Assembly: GCF_017599385.1 (NCBI RefSeq)
Contig: NZ_JAGFPK010000001.1
Span: 2,400,030-2,464,029, forward strand
Source: Ciceribacter sp. L1K22
GTDB taxonomy: Bacteria; Pseudomonadota; Alphaproteobacteria; Rhizobiales; Rhizobiaceae
Direction of reading: 5' to 3'
Length of the DNA stretch: 64,000 nucleotides
Shown here: positions 8,206 to 18,097 of the stretch, piece after piece
How the letters are laid out: each line of letters begins with the position of its first letter
Numbering within the stretch: the first letter of the stretch is position 1
The notes under the pieces: generated by a model
What the model was told of the DNA's origin: nothing
The model's database searches: none
The model's input: only the letters and a program-made list of their open reading frames with translations
Translations under genes and position numbers: made by a program

Positions 8206-9324
8206 ATGACAGTAACTGCCAACACCGATATCGCATCAGCAGCGCCCGTGCCCATTCTCCAGCTACGCGCGGTCGACAAGTTCTTCGGCGAGTTCCCGGC
8301 CGTGGACCGCATCAGCCTCGACATCAGGGAGGGCGAGTTCTTCACCATCGTCGGCCCGTCCGGCAGCGGCAAGACCACCATGGTGCGCATGCTGGTCGGC
8401 ATGGACAAGCCGACCAATGGCGACATCCTGCTGCGCGGCGACCGCATCAACGACGTGCCGGCCAACAAGCGCCCGACCTGTATGGTCTTCCAGTCGCTGG
8501 CGCTCTTTCCCCATCGCACCGTCGGCCAGAACATCGAATTCCCCTTGAAGATCCGCGGCGTTCCGGCAGCACGTCGCAAGGAGCGGGCGCTGGAGCTGAT
8601 GGCGCAGCTTCGCTTGCCGGACAGCTATTACGGCAAGGGCGTGCTGCAATGCTCCGGCGGCGAGCGCCAGCGCGTTGCGCTAGCCCGGGCACTCGCCTTC
8701 GATCCCGAAATCCTGTTCTTTGATGAACCGCTGTCGGCACTCGATTACAAGCTGCGCAAGATCCTCGAAAAGGAACTGAAGGACATTCACCGCGAGACGG
8801 GAAAGACGTTCGTCTACATCACCCACTCGCTCGAGGAAGCCATGGTGATGTCGGACCGCATCGGCGTGATGAACAAGGGCCGCTTCGTGCAGATCGGCAC
8901 GCCCAACGAAATCTACGGCAATCCCTCAAGCCGCTTCGTCTCGGAGTTCATGGGTGAGGTCAATGTTCTCGAGGTCGGCCCCGGCCCTGATGGTACGGTG
9001 ATCGACCAGACGACCGGCGCGAGCTATCTGGCCCCGCCGGTGGCCGACGCCTTTTCCGGCGGCGCGCTGGTCATCCGTCCGGAGGACATCCGCTTTCTGG
9101 ACGGACCAGCCCCCCAGGCGACCAACACGCTCGAAGGCGTGGTCTACAACGAATATCTGCTGGGATCGCGGGTCCAATATCAGGTGCGCGTCGGCGATAC
9201 GCAGGTCTTCCTCGTCGAGAAACTGCGCGAACAGCAACTGGCAGGCACAGCCGGCGGTCGCGTCACCATCGGCTGGGACGCCAGGGATTCGACGATCTTC
9301 CCGACCGCGCGGTTTGCCAACTGA
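8206..9324 (+). CDS. ABC transporter ATP-binding protein, PotA type
   Basis: About 372 residues. Walker A is GPSGSGKT at residues 50-57, the signature motif is CSGGERQRVALA, and Walker B is ILFFDEP. A C-terminal extension of about 120 residues corresponds to the TOBE-type regulatory domain found in PotA, MalK and UgpC proteins. It energises import of the ligand bound by the preceding protein. I begin at the ATG at 8206, where similarity to the family starts; the longer open frame overlaps the upstream gene out of phase. Confidence 0.9.
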   Translation: MTVTANTDIASAAPVPILQLRAVDKFFGEFPAVDRISLDIREGEFFTIVGPSGSGKTTMVRMLVGMDKPTNGDILLRGDRINDVPANKRPTCMVFQSLALFPHRTVGQNIEFPLKIRGVPAARRKERALELMAQLRLPDSYYGKGVLQCSGGERQRVALARALAFDPEILFFDEPLSALDYKLRKILEKELKDIHRETGKTFVYITHSLEEAMVMSDRIGVMNKGRFVQIGTPNEIYGNPSSRFVSEFMGEVNVLEVGPGPDGTVIDQTTGASYLAPPVADAFSGGALVIRPEDIRFLDGPAPQATNTLEGVVYNEYLLGSRVQYQVRVGDTQVFLVEKLREQQLAGTAGGRVTIGWDARDSTIFPTARFAN

Positions 9325-9354
9325 TATCAGCAGCACTGAGGGAGAATGTCGCGT

Positions 9355-10290
9355 ATGACGGATGCAAGCGAAACGCTCAGCCACACCGCGGTCCCGCCGC
9401 GCCGGACATCCCGTACCGAGCCCTTTCAGATGCGGCTCGCGCGGGGCGTGCTGAACCCCGGCTTCCTCGCGGCATTACCGGTCGGTCTTCTCTTGCTCGT
9501 GGGCTTTCTCGGTCCCCTCACCCTGGTCCTGGTCTTCGCCTTCATGCCGCCGCAGACCTTCTCCGTGCTGCAGATGCCGACGCTTGAGAATTTCCGCGCG
9601 ATTTTCTCCGACAGCTATTACCTGTCTTTCCTGGCGTCCGTGCAACTGGCGGCATCGACCGTCGCGATTCTCCTGGTGGTCTGCTATCCGCTCGCCATTG
9701 CCATGGTGCGCGTGTTTGACCGCTCGGCCGGAGTTCTGGCCCTGCTCCTGGCCGCGCCCCTTTTCGTCGCCGACAATCTGCGGCTGATGGGCTGGATGCT
9801 GTTCCTGGTCAAGGGCGGCGTGGTCTCCGGCACCCTGCAGACCTATTTCGGCATTCCCGTCGATTCCATGCTTTACACCTTCAGCGCCACGCTGTTCGGC
9901 CTCGTCTACATCAACCTGCCGATGATGCTGTTCCCGATGATCCTCGGCGTCTCGATGGTCCCGGCCCAGATGCGCGAAGCGGCCTTCGATCTCGGCGCCA
10001 GCCGCTGGCAGGTGATGAAGGAAGTCGACATCCCGCTCGCCATGCCCGGAATCATGATCGGCGCGCTGATCACCTTCATCCTGGCCGCCGGTGCGATCAC
10101 CGAAGCCAAGGTGCTCGGCGGCACGGCCGTCGTAATGATTGCCCAAGACATCCAGAAGGAATTCACCTTCGCGCAGAACTGGCCGAAAGGGTCGGCGCTG
10201 TCGATGCTGATGATCGTGCTGGCCGGATCGCTGGCGCTGGCCATGTTCAAGCGCGTCGATCTCGACGCCATCTTCGGCCGCAAGAGATGA
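9355..10290 (+). CDS. ABC transporter permease, PotB type
   Basis: Inner-membrane permease of about 311 residues with six predicted helices, beginning with LAALPVGLLLLVGFLG. The EAA loop that contacts the ATPase is seen as REAAFDLGASRWQVMKEVDIPLAMPG. The ATG at 9355 lies 10 bases after GGAG (9341-9344); an ATG at 9346 overlaps that site and is less likely. It lies 30 bp after the ATPase gene and 13 bp before the second permease, clearly one operon. Confidence 0.87.
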   Translation: MTDASETLSHTAVPPRRTSRTEPFQMRLARGVLNPGFLAALPVGLLLLVGFLGPLTLVLVFAFMPPQTFSVLQMPTLENFRAIFSDSYYLSFLASVQLAASTVAILLVVCYPLAIAMVRVFDRSAGVLALLLAAPLFVADNLRLMGWMLFLVKGGVVSGTLQTYFGIPVDSMLYTFSATLFGLVYINLPMMLFPMILGVSMVPAQMREAAFDLGASRWQVMKEVDIPLAMPGIMIGALITFILAAGAITEAKVLGGTAVVMIAQDIQKEFTFAQNWPKGSALSMLMIVLAGSLALAMFKRVDLDAIFGRKR

Positions 10291-10303
10291 GAGGAAAGAG
10301 CCC

Positions 10304-11107
10304 ATGAACGATTTCAGCCGCAGCGCCAAGATCGCCTACGGCGGTGCCATGGCCGCCCTCATCGTCTTCATGTACCTGCCGATGATCACCATGGCGCTCG
10401 CCTCGTTCTCGCGCTCGAAATACTTCAGCTTCCCCGTGCCGAAATATTCGGACAAATGGTATCTCGAGGTCTTCGAGTCCCTGTCGATCCGCGATTTCTT
10501 CTGGACCTCGACGGTCATCGCCGTGGCGGTCGCCTGCCTCTCCACCGTCCTGGCCTTCTTCGGCGCGCTCGCCTTTGCCCGCTACGACTGGAAAGGTCGG
10601 CGCCTGTTCCAGAAGATCATCCTCCTGCCCATCCTCTTTCCGCAGGCCGTACTGGGCCTTGCCCTGCTGCTGTGGTTCACCGCGCTCGGCATCACGCCCT
10701 CCTGGCAGGCGACCGTCTTTGCCCATCTGGTCTGGATCGCGCCGATCGCCACGCTTGTGATCGCCATCCAGGTCTATTCCTTCGATCCGGCGGTGGAGGA
10801 GGCCGCCTATGATCTGGGAGCGAGCCGCTGGCAGGTGATGCGCGAAATCACACTGCCCTTGCTGGCTCCGGGCATTTTTTCCGGCTTCACCTTCGCCTTC
10901 CTGCTGTCCTGGGCGAATTTTCCGCTATCGATGCTGTCATCGGGCGCCGATTCGACCATTCCCGAATGGGTCAGCGCCAAGCTGCAATCCGGATACACGC
11001 CCCAGGTCCCGGCGGTCGGTACGCTGACCATCCTCGCCGCCGCCGTGGTGATGGCGCTCGGATACCAGATCTCGGCCCTGATGAAGCGCCGCCAGGTCAG
11101 AGGCTAA
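10304..11107 (+). CDS. ABC transporter permease, PotC type
   Basis: Second inner-membrane permease of the amine-type transporter, 267 residues, with six hydrophobic helices and an EAA loop (EEAAYDLGASRWQVMREITLPLLAPG) closely matching that of its partner. AGGAAAG precedes the ATG at 10304. It ends the operon: a strong hairpin with a run of seven T follows 21 bp after the stop. Confidence 0.87.
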   Translation: MNDFSRSAKIAYGGAMAALIVFMYLPMITMALASFSRSKYFSFPVPKYSDKWYLEVFESLSIRDFFWTSTVIAVAVACLSTVLAFFGALAFARYDWKGRRLFQKIILLPILFPQAVLGLALLLWFTALGITPSWQATVFAHLVWIAPIATLVIAIQVYSFDPAVEEAAYDLGASRWQVMREITLPLLAPGIFSGFTFAFLLSWANFPLSMLSSGADSTIPEWVSAKLQSGYTPQVPAVGTLTILAAAVVMALGYQISALMKRRQVRG

Positions 11108-11127
11108 GCGCAGGCAGAATTGGGGAT

Positions 11128-11154
11128 GAGCGGCTTTCGGGCCGCTCTTTTTTT
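11128..11154 (+). terminator. Rho-independent terminator of the amine transporter operon
   Basis: Stem GAGCGGC (11128-11134), loop TTTCGG, stem GCCGCTC (11141-11147), then seven T. It separates the plus-strand operon from the convergent DUF2182 gene. Confidence 0.85.
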
Positions 11155-11999
11155 CAATTCACCGCCGCGCCATACATCCACAGCGATCCGGCGAGAACGA
11201 GGGCGATACCGATGCCGTGGGAGACGTGGGTTTTCGTCACGCTCTTCTCGAGCGCCATGGCGAGGAGGAGCAGCGCCATGGCGACGATGTTCATCATGCC
11301 AAGGAAGATCATGCACATCATCAGTGGCCCGTTGGACCTTACGCAATAGCCCGCATAGCGAATGCCTGCGGGCAATGAGGAGGTAAGGCGGGCATCGCCG
11401 TGAATGTCAGGGAGGTTACACGTCGCGATCTGGAGCCGCGCTCCGTGCTTGAACCCTGTCCATTGAAAAACGCCGGCGCCAATGACAGCGGCTGCAGCCA
11501 GAACGCCCGTCAAACCTGCCGTCGAGACGAGGTGCGGACCGACGTGAAGGTGCAAGGTCATGTCGACCGTCGCGAGCACCAGTGAAAACAGGATCCAGAT
11601 AAAACCGTAGCCGCCGAGGAAGCCAAAAGCGGCGGAGGCGACCCCTCCGGTGCGGAGCATCCGCCAGGCAGGTGACGCACACGGCAACATCATGGCGAGC
11701 GTCATGATGGCCCCCATGGCGCAGAATTGGCTCCAGCTGGCCCAAGAGAAATCAGGCTCTACGTCCGTGACGCAAAGTGACTGCCAGAGCTCAAGGGGAA
11801 TACCCTTCACCTTCAGGAGGACGCCACTGACGACCGCCATGCCGGGGCCGAGCGACCCGGCTTCGGAGGAAAAGATGGCGGTATCGAGCATGTCGAGGAT
11901 TGCCAGCCAACCGAGGGCGACAAGGCCTGCCGCCAGCACGTATGGCGGTCGTACGACAGGCGGAAACCCTGTTGAGAACGAAAGCCGTTGGGAAGGCAT
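11154..11999 (-). CDS. DUF2182 family membrane protein (predicted metal-binding)
   Basis: About 281 residues with six or more hydrophobic helices. Features shared with DUF2182 proteins include the MTLAMMLPCASPAWRM helix early in the protein, and SNGPLMMCMIFLGMMNIVAMALLLLAM near the C-terminus, a Met/Cys-rich membrane segment that gives the family its metal-binding label. The ATG at 11999 is preceded by AGAGGA; the open frame runs 40 codons further upstream without a better start. It stands alone. The actual substrate is unknown. Confidence 0.75.
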   Translation of the reverse strand: MPSQRLSFSTGFPPVVRPPYVLAAGLVALGWLAILDMLDTAIFSSEAGSLGPGMAVVSGVLLKVKGIPLELWQSLCVTDVEPDFSWASWSQFCAMGAIMTLAMMLPCASPAWRMLRTGGVASAAFGFLGGYGFIWILFSLVLATVDMTLHLHVGPHLVSTAGLTGVLAAAAVIGAGVFQWTGFKHGARLQIATCNLPDIHGDARLTSSLPAGIRYAGYCVRSNGPLMMCMIFLGMMNIVAMALLLLAMALEKSVTKTHVSHGIGIALVLAGSLWMYGAAVN

Positions 12000-12073
12000 A
12001 CCGGTCGTTCCTCTCAAGGCAGACCCAACTTGATATGGGACTGAAGTCTGCGCACGAGGAAGTCGCTGTGCAA

Positions 12074-12784
12074 TCAACCGTTTGGTGGAGAGCCCGAAGC
12101 GGCAGCCGGCCCGTACCACAGCCCGTCCTCGCCCCTGGCGAGCAGAGGCGTCTCAAGGCTGCCGCGCACCCGTTCCGGCCAGTGCGGCCCCTCCTCGCCC
12201 AGGGCCTTGTGCCAGCGATCGGATTGCAGCATCGCGGCGCCGACCACCACCGGCTCGACGCCACAGGTCTGAAGAAGCGACAGCGCCGCACGGATAGAGG
12301 TTCCGCTGGAAATCACGTCGTCGACAACAGCGACGCGGCGTTCCGTCAACAGCGGCAGCATGCGCGGATCGACGTAGAGGCGCTTCTGCTGGTCCGGCGT
12401 GGTGATAGACGACAGCGGCACCGACAAGGCATCGGAATACCAGAACTTGCGCGAGGTGCCGAGCGGCACGTAGCGGCGATGGCCAAGCTTTTGCGCCACG
12501 GCGGAGGCAAGCGTCAGCCCCAGCGTCGGCAGGCCCACCACGATCTCGGGGCGCAACGGGGACAGCCGCCCGGCAAGATCCTCGGCCAGGGCATCGACCA
12601 CCGCAAAGCTGGCTTGATTGACGATCAGCGAGGCGAGCGCATGTCGCCCGTCTGAGAGCGGACGGATCGGCAGGCAGATCTGGCGTCCGTCGGCAAATGT
12701 CGCCGGATAGAAGTCCGCATGCCCGCGCGCCGGATCAAAACTCTTCGGCGGCAGGATGTCCTGCCAGAAATCATGGGGCTGCAT
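12074..12784 (-). CDS. Phosphoribosyltransferase family protein
   Basis: 236 residues with the PRPP-binding loop VAVVDDVISSGTS at about residues 151-163, which defines type I phosphoribosyltransferases. Upstream, IVVGLPTLGLTLASAVAQKLG matches the early part of that fold. The base substrate is not clear: the N-terminal 60 residues are unlike adenine, hypoxanthine or orotate enzymes that I know. AAGGAGCG precedes the ATG. It may be a salvage enzyme or a regulator using the same fold. Confidence 0.78.
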   Translation of the reverse strand: MQPHDFWQDILPPKSFDPARGHADFYPATFADGRQICLPIRPLSDGRHALASLIVNQASFAVVDALAEDLAGRLSPLRPEIVVGLPTLGLTLASAVAQKLGHRRYVPLGTSRKFWYSDALSVPLSSITTPDQQKRLYVDPRMLPLLTERRVAVVDDVISSGTSIRAALSLLQTCGVEPVVVGAAMLQSDRWHKALGEEGPHWPERVRGSLETPLLARGEDGLWYGPAAASGSPPNG

Positions 12785-12823
12785 GCCACGCTCCTTGAAT
12801 TTCTCCGGGCCGCAGCGGGATGA

Positions 12824-13753
12824 TCATCGCCCGTTATAGAGCCGCTGCGTCCAGCGTTCGCCGATGACACGCTCCCATTCCTTCGGCTCGAAACCCTCGT
12901 AGCCGCCGCCGGGGTAGAGCGTGATTTCGCCCACGTGGACGCTGTCGTCGGAGACGAAGAAATCGATACGGGCGAAGTCGAGCTCGCGGCCGAGCGTCGA
13001 AGCGATCCGGCACATCGCTTCGAACTGCTTCGGACGCGGCACCTCACCCTTGTGATGCGGGAAATATTCGGGGTCGTAGAACGGCAGCTTGGTCCAGTCC
13101 GGCCCATAGGCACAGGATGTTGCCGTCTCGCCGTGGCGGATGTCGACCATGAAATGCGAGATCTTGCCGTCGAAGACGAAGGCGCGGAAGTCGGCGGGGA
13201 TGCCGCCGTCGACGACGAGCATCTGCTCGATCATCATCTTGGGCTCGACCTGGCTGTAGGCCCATTCGCGATTGTACCTGTAATGATTGACCGCCAGCCA
13301 TTCGGCCGAAGGGTCATCGGCCAGAAGCTCCGCGACATCCTCGGGCGTGTAGATGAAGCGCCCGAGACCGCTGGCGTGGTTCGGCTTGACGACGACCGGC
13401 AGCGGAATGGTGCTCCAGTCGACGCTTTTCAGGTCCCTGCCGGCCCAGTAGACCTGCAGCACGTGCTCGGCTCCGACCCGCTCGGCGATCCACGCCTTGA
13501 CGGCATTCTTGTCCACCAACGTGGCATAAAGAGGATTGCGGTCCCAGAGCTTGCGGGCCTGCACCTTCTCGCCGAACATGACCGGGTTCGAGAGGTTCGG
13601 CCAGGCGCCTCTGATCAGACGATATTGCAGCCGGACGTAAAGCGGATCTGGGAGCGGGGCGATCAGACGCCAGGCAATCCGCCGCAAGAGATTGCCAAGT
13701 CCCTTCGTATGGATTTCCTCGAGCTTGAATTTTTCTTTCCGGGCGATCGCCAC
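12824..13753 (-). CDS. TupA-like ATP-grasp family protein
   Basis: 309 residues. The pattern PVVVKPNHASGLG, then MMIEQMLVVDGGIPADFRAFVFDGKISH, and DFARIDFFVSDDSVHVGEITLYPGGG is that of ATP-grasp proteins related to TupA, often annotated as glycosyltransferases but predicted to be amide ligases acting on cell-wall or surface polymers. It starts with GTG at 13753 behind GGAGGGGG. No signal peptide is visible. The physiological substrate is unknown. Confidence 0.7.
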   Translation of the reverse strand: MAIARKEKFKLEEIHTKGLGNLLRRIAWRLIAPLPDPLYVRLQYRLIRGAWPNLSNPVMFGEKVQARKLWDRNPLYATLVDKNAVKAWIAERVGAEHVLQVYWAGRDLKSVDWSTIPLPVVVKPNHASGLGRFIYTPEDVAELLADDPSAEWLAVNHYRYNREWAYSQVEPKMMIEQMLVVDGGIPADFRAFVFDGKISHFMVDIRHGETATSCAYGPDWTKLPFYDPEYFPHHKGEVPRPKQFEAMCRIASTLGRELDFARIDFFVSDDSVHVGEITLYPGGGYEGFEPKEWERVIGERWTQRLYNGR

Positions 13754-13855
13754 GCCGCTTCCCCCTCCGTCGTGTCGTTGAACGGCAACTCATAAGCGAG
13801 GAAACCGAAATTTGCGTAAACGCGACACTACCGGATTTCGGAGGTTCAGCGCCCC

Positions 13856-14293
13856 CTACAGCAGTCCGAGCTCGGCCAGTTCCCGCTTCAGGTCGTCGGG
13901 CATGTCCTCGATATTGGCACCTGAGGCGGCAAGGTCGCGGGGCGCGGCATCGGCTTCAAGATAGCGCCAGCCCTGGAACGGACGGCGCGGCGCCGGCGCG
14001 ACTTCGATGACCTCTGGACCGAGGATGAGTTCACAGCGCGTGATTCCGTCGCCACCGGTGAACGTCTTGATGTCGAGGAGTTTCTGCCGGGCCGAGAGCT
14101 GGCCCTTGATGATCCAGTAGAGCGAACCACCGTCGAGCAGTTCCGCGATGCGCTTCGGGACCATGCGGGTGACATGCGAGGAATGCGGCTCAAGCCCCGC
14201 CGCGACGGCCACCAGGCAGCGCTCAGAGACCCAGTCGCGCAGGTCATCAATCGAATCGGCTCCGACGCAGAGTTTGAGGAGATGCAAGGTCAT
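13856..14293 (-). CDS. DUF1489 family protein
   Basis: 145 residues, beginning MTLHLLKLCVGADSIDDL and containing the family-typical SHVTRMVPKR and PRRPFQGWRYLE. The family is widespread in alphaproteobacteria and has no assigned function. The protein is soluble, with no membrane segments. It lies downstream of sdaA on the same strand with a 72-bp gap. Confidence 0.8.
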   Translation of the reverse strand: MTLHLLKLCVGADSIDDLRDWVSERCLVAVAAGLEPHSSHVTRMVPKRIAELLDGGSLYWIIKGQLSARQKLLDIKTFTGGDGITRCELILGPEVIEVAPAPRRPFQGWRYLEADAAPRDLAASGANIEDMPDDLKRELAELGLL

Positions 14294-14365
14294 GGCTACC
14301 GAGATAACCGGTCCTGGCCAGCGGTCAAGGGCAAGGCTGACGCAGACGGAGTGTGCTCAACAGCT

Positions 14366-15766
<1,401 letters not shown>

Positions 15767-15881
15767 GCTTTTCCCCTTGCCGCTTTTGACCAAGGCTAAA
15801 TCAGCGCGGGAGCCGAACCCGGCGGCGAACCGACATCGCCTTTCATTCGAGCGACACGGAAGAGCACGGACAATACAGGAA

Positions 15882-15907
15882 CGGCGCGGCCCGTGAAGGC
15901 CACGCCG
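15882..15907 (-). terminator. Possible hairpin terminator after the small membrane peptide gene
   Basis: Read on the minus strand, CGGCG-T-GGCC (15907-15898) pairs with GGCC-G-CGCCG (ending at 15882) around a short loop, 25 bases after the stop of the small gene. It is not followed by a good T-run, so it may instead be a stabilising 3' structure. Confidence 0.3.
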
Positions 15908-15932
15908 TCAAGATTTCGAGTTGTCGAACGTC

Positions 15933-16034
15933 TCAGACGCGTCCGAACAGGTAGACAATAGCCAGGACACTTGTGAAGCCGATCAGCGCGCGAAACGTGA
16001 TGGCCCAGCAAGACTTCTGGATGCTGTTTTCCAT
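15933..16034 (-). CDS. Putative 33-residue single-pass membrane peptide
   Basis: A short open frame that encodes MENSIQKSCWAITFRALIG followed by FTSVLAIVYLFGRV and a TGA stop. The N-terminal 15 residues are polar with net positive charge; residues 16-31 form one hydrophobic helix with small residues, ending in an Arg. A good ribosome site, GGAG, lies 6 bases before the ATG. A plausible promoter is TTGCGG, 17 bp, TAATAA (16125-16097 read on the minus strand). It lies between sdaA and a DUF599 membrane-protein gene, transcribed towards sdaA. I recognise no family. It could be a regulator or stabiliser of a membrane complex, but this is inference. Confidence 0.5.
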   Translation of the reverse strand: MENSIQKSCWAITFRALIGFTSVLAIVYLFGRV

Positions 16035-16350
16035 GATAACTCCGAATTGGTCCGCCAAATGCGGAACGCTGTCCCCCGACCGCGTTTCCGGCGCCCTTAT
16101 TATTAAATTCCGTCAACCTCCGCAACCTCCAAAAAAGGCTAAACCAAGGCGACCACGACATGGCAGTCATGCACAAGACGCACGAACGGATTAAAATTCA
16201 GTCACTTAATCAAACTGTCACATTTGTGCGCTTGTGGCACACCGCCCCAATTTTGGCGTAGAGATTGCGGTCGCGTTAAGGCCTTGCCTGTGGAAATGGC
16301 AAACGCCTACAACAGGTGACCGACGACGCCTTTCAACAAGGGACCTCCGC
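16035..16350. other. 316-bp intergenic region with a promoter candidate and no further gene
   Basis: Apart from the minus-strand promoter candidate at 16097-16125, which points to the 33-residue gene, the region is moderately AT-rich in its centre (16180-16230). It probably also holds the promoter of the DUF599 gene. An open frame from 16234 in frame with that gene exists, but its first 39 codons do not look like protein. Confidence 0.4.
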
Positions 16351-17064
16351 ATGCCGATCGCCGATCTCGTGGCCCTCGCCTTCTTCATCGTCAGCTGGAT
16401 CGTATTCGCCTGGGTGACCGGGGGCGCACGAATCGTGTCGCGAACCAGCCTGACGCAGGCGATGAGCGAACGGCGGCGCCAGTGGATCGAAAATTCGCTG
16501 AAGCGCGACCTGAAGATGATCGACACGCAGATTCTCGCCGGGCTGCAGAACGGCACAGCCTTCTTCGCCTCGACGTCCATCTTCGCCATCGGCGGCTGCT
16601 TTGCGCTTCTGGGCGCAGCCGAGCAGGCGGACGCGGTGTTCCGCGACCTGCCCTATGTCGCCGCCGGTGGACGCTCGGCCTTCGAGCTCAAGGTCTGTGG
16701 CCTCACTGCCATCTTCGGCTATTCCTTCTTCAAGTTCGGCTGGTCCTACCGGTTGTTCAACTACTGCACCATTCTGTTCGGCAGCCTGCCGATGCAGGAC
16801 GAGGCGAAACGCTATCCGCTGGCCGCACGCGAGGCAGCCGAACGGGTGATCCGCATGAATGTGCTCGCCGCCGGCAATTTCAATGCCGGGCTACGCGCGA
16901 TATTCCTGTCGATCGGTTATCTCGGCTGGTTTGCGGGTCCCTATGTCTTCATACTCATGACCTCGTTCATCTTCCTCGTCCTCATCCGGCGCCAGTTCTT
17001 CTCCGAGGCGAGGCAGGCGGTGCTGGCCGAAGTGCGTCATGAAAAGGACGAATTCCGGGTCTGA
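16351..17064 (+). CDS. DUF599 family membrane protein
   Basis: About 237 residues with four hydrophobic helices: near the N-terminus (LVALAFFIVSWIVFAWV), residues 75-95, 115-135 and near the C-terminus (AGPYVFILMTSFIFLVLI). The family occurs across proteobacteria with unknown function. I start at the ATG at 16351 preceded by AAGGGA, since the 39 upstream codons in frame are not protein-like. The next gene follows closely. Confidence 0.8.
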   Translation: MPIADLVALAFFIVSWIVFAWVTGGARIVSRTSLTQAMSERRRQWIENSLKRDLKMIDTQILAGLQNGTAFFASTSIFAIGGCFALLGAAEQADAVFRDLPYVAAGGRSAFELKVCGLTAIFGYSFFKFGWSYRLFNYCTILFGSLPMQDEAKRYPLAAREAAERVIRMNVLAAGNFNAGLRAIFLSIGYLGWFAGPYVFILMTSFIFLVLIRRQFFSEARQAVLAEVRHEKDEFRV

Positions 17065-17119
17065 AACGCGGCCGTCCGGCCCGAGTCGGCGACCCATCAG
17101 AGGCCGGAGAGGACAGCCC

Positions 17120-18085
17120 GTGAACAGCGATACCCCTGCCACGAAAGCCCCGGCGCCGCGCCGGATCGAGATCATCGACACGCTGCGCGGTGTGGCGCTC
17201 GTCGCCATGGCGACCTATCATTTCAGCTGGGACCTGGAGTTCTTCGGCTATCTCGACCCCGGAACGACAACCCACGGCTTCTTGAAATACTACGCACGCT
17301 CGATTGCCGGCAGCTTCCTCTTTCTCGTCGGCCTGAGCCTCGTTCTCGCGCATTTCCCACAGATCCGCTGGAAGGGCTTCGGCAAGCGTCTCGCCATGGT
17401 GGTCGTCGCCGCCGCCGCCATCAGCATCGCCACCTATATCGGCACGCCCGACGCCTTCATCTTCTTCGGCATCCTGCATTCGATCGCCGTCGCAAGCGTG
17501 CTCGGTCTTGCCTTCGTCAGGTGGCCGCCGCTGGCGACGCTCGCTCTCGCCGTCGCGGTGATCGCGCTACCCCAGATCTGGCGGTCGGCGGTGTTCGATC
17601 ATCCGGCATTGCTGTGGGTCGGATTGTCCGAAACGCCGCCGCGCTCCAACGACTACGTGCCACTCTTCCCCTGGTTCGGCCTGGTGCTCGCGGGAATAGC
17701 GGCGGGACGGCTGCTGCTGTCCTCAGGCTGGCTCTCGCGGCTCGCGGACATGCCATCCGGGCCGCGCCTCCTTGGCTTTGCCGGGCGCCACAGCCTGGCC
17801 TTCTACCTGGTGCACCAGCCGGTACTCATCGCATTGGTCTGGATTATCGCGCAGATCGCGCCACCGGCGGCCCCCGATCCTGCCGTGTCCTATCTTCGCA
17901 GCTGCGAAGTCAACTGCACCGCCCAGCAGGGCGACGCCGGCATGTGCGTGCGCTTCTGCGCCTGTACGCTGGACCGGCTGAACCAGGAGGACCTGTTCGA
18001 GCAACTCCAGTCCGGCGCAATCTCCGTGAATGAAGATGAGCGAATCTCGCGCATGGCGAGTGAATGCACAGCCGCAAGCCAATAA
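17120..18085 (+). CDS. Heparan-alpha-glucosaminide N-acetyltransferase-like (DUF1624) membrane protein
   Basis: About 321 residues with eight or so membrane helices. The opening RIEIIDTLRGVALVAMATYHFSWD is the DUF1624 signature shared with acyltransferase-3-like proteins that acylate surface sugars. After the last helix (about residue 255) there is a soluble tail of some 65 residues rich in cysteine (CEVNC, then MCVRFCACTLDRL), seven cysteines in all. The GTG at 17120 is preceded by GGAGAGGACA; an ATG at 17039 in the same frame overlaps the previous gene by 26 bp and is the alternative. Confidence 0.78.
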   Translation: MNSDTPATKAPAPRRIEIIDTLRGVALVAMATYHFSWDLEFFGYLDPGTTTHGFLKYYARSIAGSFLFLVGLSLVLAHFPQIRWKGFGKRLAMVVVAAAAISIATYIGTPDAFIFFGILHSIAVASVLGLAFVRWPPLATLALAVAVIALPQIWRSAVFDHPALLWVGLSETPPRSNDYVPLFPWFGLVLAGIAAGRLLLSSGWLSRLADMPSGPRLLGFAGRHSLAFYLVHQPVLIALVWIIAQIAPPAAPDPAVSYLRSCEVNCTAQQGDAGMCVRFCACTLDRLNQEDLFEQLQSGAISVNEDERISRMASECTAASQ

Positions 18086-18097
18086 CGGAACAGCATC

